Below are positions 62,882 through 64,000 of a stretch of DNA of 64,000 nucleotides, one piece after another. Both the position numbers and the translations under genes were made by a program. Positions within the stretch are counted from its first letter, which is position 1, and each line of letters starts with the position of its first letter. Origin of the DNA: Rhizobium sp. BK399 (GTDB lineage: Bacteria > Pseudomonadota > Alphaproteobacteria > Rhizobiales > Rhizobiaceae); NCBI RefSeq assembly GCF_014194695.1, contig NZ_JACIAH010000003.1, positions 124,001 to 188,000 of the forward strand. The letters run 5' to 3'. The notes beneath the pieces were generated by a model. The model was not told where the DNA came from, did no database searches, and saw only the letters and a list, made by a program, of their open reading frames with translations.

Positions 62882-62938
62882 TTTGTCACGATGCTGTCGC
62901 CGACGTCGTCGGTGACAGCCCCAACCCGAGAAGGGTCA

Positions 62939-63136
62939 ATGATGGAAGAACTGCATAGCCTGACTGTTTCGGATGAACGGCTGGAAGATTGCCGCGATGT
63001 GATCGAACCGGATCTCCAGGATCTGATCCGAACGACAATTGCCTCCGGCTTTACCGCCGAAGAGGTACTGATCGCAATAAGCGAGCTCGTGGCCGAGGAC
63101 TACGCGGTCTTAGCCAAGCTGCCGAGTGTCCACTGA
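62939..63136 (+). CDS. Small acidic protein, unknown
   Basis: About 65 residues (MMEELHSLTVSDERLEDCRDVIEP) with GAGAAGGG before adjacent ATGs at 62939 and 62942. Helical and acidic, without a recognised family. It lies 57 bp downstream of rpsU on the same strand. Confidence 0.6.
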   Translation: MMEELHSLTVSDERLEDCRDVIEPDLQDLIRTTIASGFTAEEVLIAISELVAEDYAVLAKLPSVH

Positions 63137-63276
63137 TTAGTCCGCGCCGACTGGTCGACGGTTGCCTCGGCCAGTATGTGCATGAGGAACAAGATACTCC
63201 GACATGACGGGTGTTGATCGGTTGCGACGAATACCTACATCCCCGGTATCGCTTGTTGGCAACGAGGAGGTTCATC

Positions 63277-63534
63277 ATGAACACTATCAGCCACGCAACC
63301 GAACCAAGATGGGCCGCGCCGGTGGCTATCCGGATTGGCGCGCGCCCCTCCGAGCATATCCATGGTCCGGCAGAAGCGGTTGACTATCTGGAACACAGGT
63401 GGCCGATCGAAAACAGCATGCATCTGGAAGCGGCGAAGCGCAGATGTGTGGAAGCCATGAACTATCTCGCGCACCTGGAAGCCTCCAGAGACGCTTTCGT
63501 TGCAGCCGCAGTGGAGGCCAAGGTGCTGGCGTAG
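63277..63534 (+). CDS. DUF982 protein
   Basis: 85 residues. The sequence PVAIRIGARPSEHIHGPAEAVDYLEHRWP is the DUF982 pattern, common and often multi-copy in Rhizobiales. No activity is known. ATG at 63277 follows GAGGAGGTTCATC. Confidence 0.8.
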   Translation: MNTISHATEPRWAAPVAIRIGARPSEHIHGPAEAVDYLEHRWPIENSMHLEAAKRRCVEAMNYLAHLEASRDAFVAAAVEAKVLA

Positions 63535-63673
63535 CCCCGCTTTGGGCGAGGGTGGCTGAGATGATTTGGCCACCTTCCGCAGATCACGCGCAAATCCCAT
63601 CACACGCCCCGGCGGCGCACGTCATATGGCACGGATACATCCTCCTACAGCGACCAACGCTGCGGGGTATGAT

Positions 63674-63988
63674 CTAGTGTGTCGTCACGGACTTCGGAGA
63701 CCGAGCGCGACGAGGCTTGTCCCCCGGAGCCGCGGTTATTGCGATGGCAGCCACCTTTGTCTTCTTTCCTGGCTGCTTTTCGGCCGCGGATTTCGCCGGT
63801 GCGCGCGGCTTGGCGGATTTAGCCTTGGCAGTCAACTTTGTCGAAACGCGAGCGGCCGCGGCATCGACCTGCTCGCCGAATTCCTTGAAAGCTTGCAGCC
63901 AATGCTTCATGTCCTGGCCGTGGGGGCGGCCTTCCTGCTCCCAGATCTCGTAGGCGCGGTGACGGATTTTCTCTTCACGCTCGTTCAT
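63674..63988 (-). CDS. DUF2934 protein with lysine/alanine-rich tail
   Basis: 104 residues. EEKIRHRAYEIWEQEGRPHGQDMKHWLQA is the DUF2934 motif. The C-terminal half is lysine-, alanine- and proline-rich, as in DNA-binding or disordered tails. No function is known. ATG at 63988 follows AGGAT; the gene ends just past the DUF982 gene, convergent with it. Confidence 0.8.
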   Translation of the reverse strand: MNEREEKIRHRAYEIWEQEGRPHGQDMKHWLQAFKEFGEQVDAAAARVSTKLTAKAKSAKPRAPAKSAAEKQPGKKTKVAAIAITAAPGDKPRRARSPKSVTTH

Positions 63989-64000
63989 CACAGGGATCCT

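Noticed and set aside
1..64000. tRNA, rRNA, CRISPR arrays or insertion sequences
   Set aside because: None seen: no repeat-spacer pattern, transposase motif or tRNA-like sequence was recognised by eye.

Overview
The window looks like a replicon of a member of the Rhizobiaceae (Ensifer/Sinorhizobium or a close Rhizobium relative). The reasons are a succinoglycan-type exo gene cluster with the genus-typical order exoF-exoY-exoX-exoU and exoH-K-L-A-M-O-P, a RopA-type porin, an alpha-proteobacterial OhrR/Ohr pair, small rhizobial DUF982 and DUF2934 proteins, high-GC coding sequence and many short ATGA overlaps. No rRNA, tRNA, insertion sequence or CRISPR array was seen.

Layout. (1) 1-13.7 kb: exopolysaccharide biosynthesis. 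ExoF (cut by the window edge) and ExoY start repeat-unit assembly and export, ExoX restrains it, and ExoU, W, L, A, M and O are sugar transferases. ExoH succinylates, ExoK cleaves the product, and ExoP controls chain length. Two features differ from the classical cluster. The exoL and exoA reading frames are joined into one 735-codon frame, and exoN, exoT and exoV are not at their usual places. (2) 13.7-25.6 kb: a PPP-type phosphatase, an SfnB-like flavoprotein, a four-cysteine Rrf2 regulator, a GAF-like/class III adenylate cyclase, an EmrAB-type pump with a divergent LysR regulator, NAD synthetase, and a PntA-like protein whose nucleotide-binding loop is lost. (3) 25.9-35.7 kb: porin, Rrf2 and Lrp regulators, a tryptophan dioxygenase-like protein, a lectin-like secreted protein, a ZntB-like transporter, a universal stress protein, nitronate monooxygenase and a two-component pair. 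(4) 35.7-46.6 kb: oxidative and electrophile stress genes: Ohr, a Tat-exported epoxide hydrolase-like protein, formamidase, GST, exported MsrA with a DipZ-type electron donor, a DJ-1/PfpI protein, a Tyr-less SDR, a FrnE-like DsbA and a tautomerase.

(5) 47.2-57.6 kb: a tightly packed nine-gene operon, read on the minus strand under a divergent LysR regulator. It encodes two hydroxyquinol-type intradiol dioxygenases, a maleylacetate reductase, an FAD phenol hydroxylase and a complete branched-chain-amino-acid-type ABC importer with a Tat-exported binding protein. Together these predict import of a (di)hydroxyaromatic compound and its conversion through hydroxyquinol and maleylacetate to 3-oxoadipate. 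(6) 57.6-62 kb: MsrB, a second Tat epoxide hydrolase, a second Ohr and the divergent OhrR. A DUF3095 protein with a cyclase-like motif pattern follows, and its promoter carries a near copy of the ohr-ohrR operator. (7) 62-64 kb: an unexplained 16-bp-arm hairpin, a 49-codon TTG-start peptide, ribosomal protein S21 and three small rhizobial proteins.

Functional names rest on recognised motifs and gene order read by eye; no database search was run.
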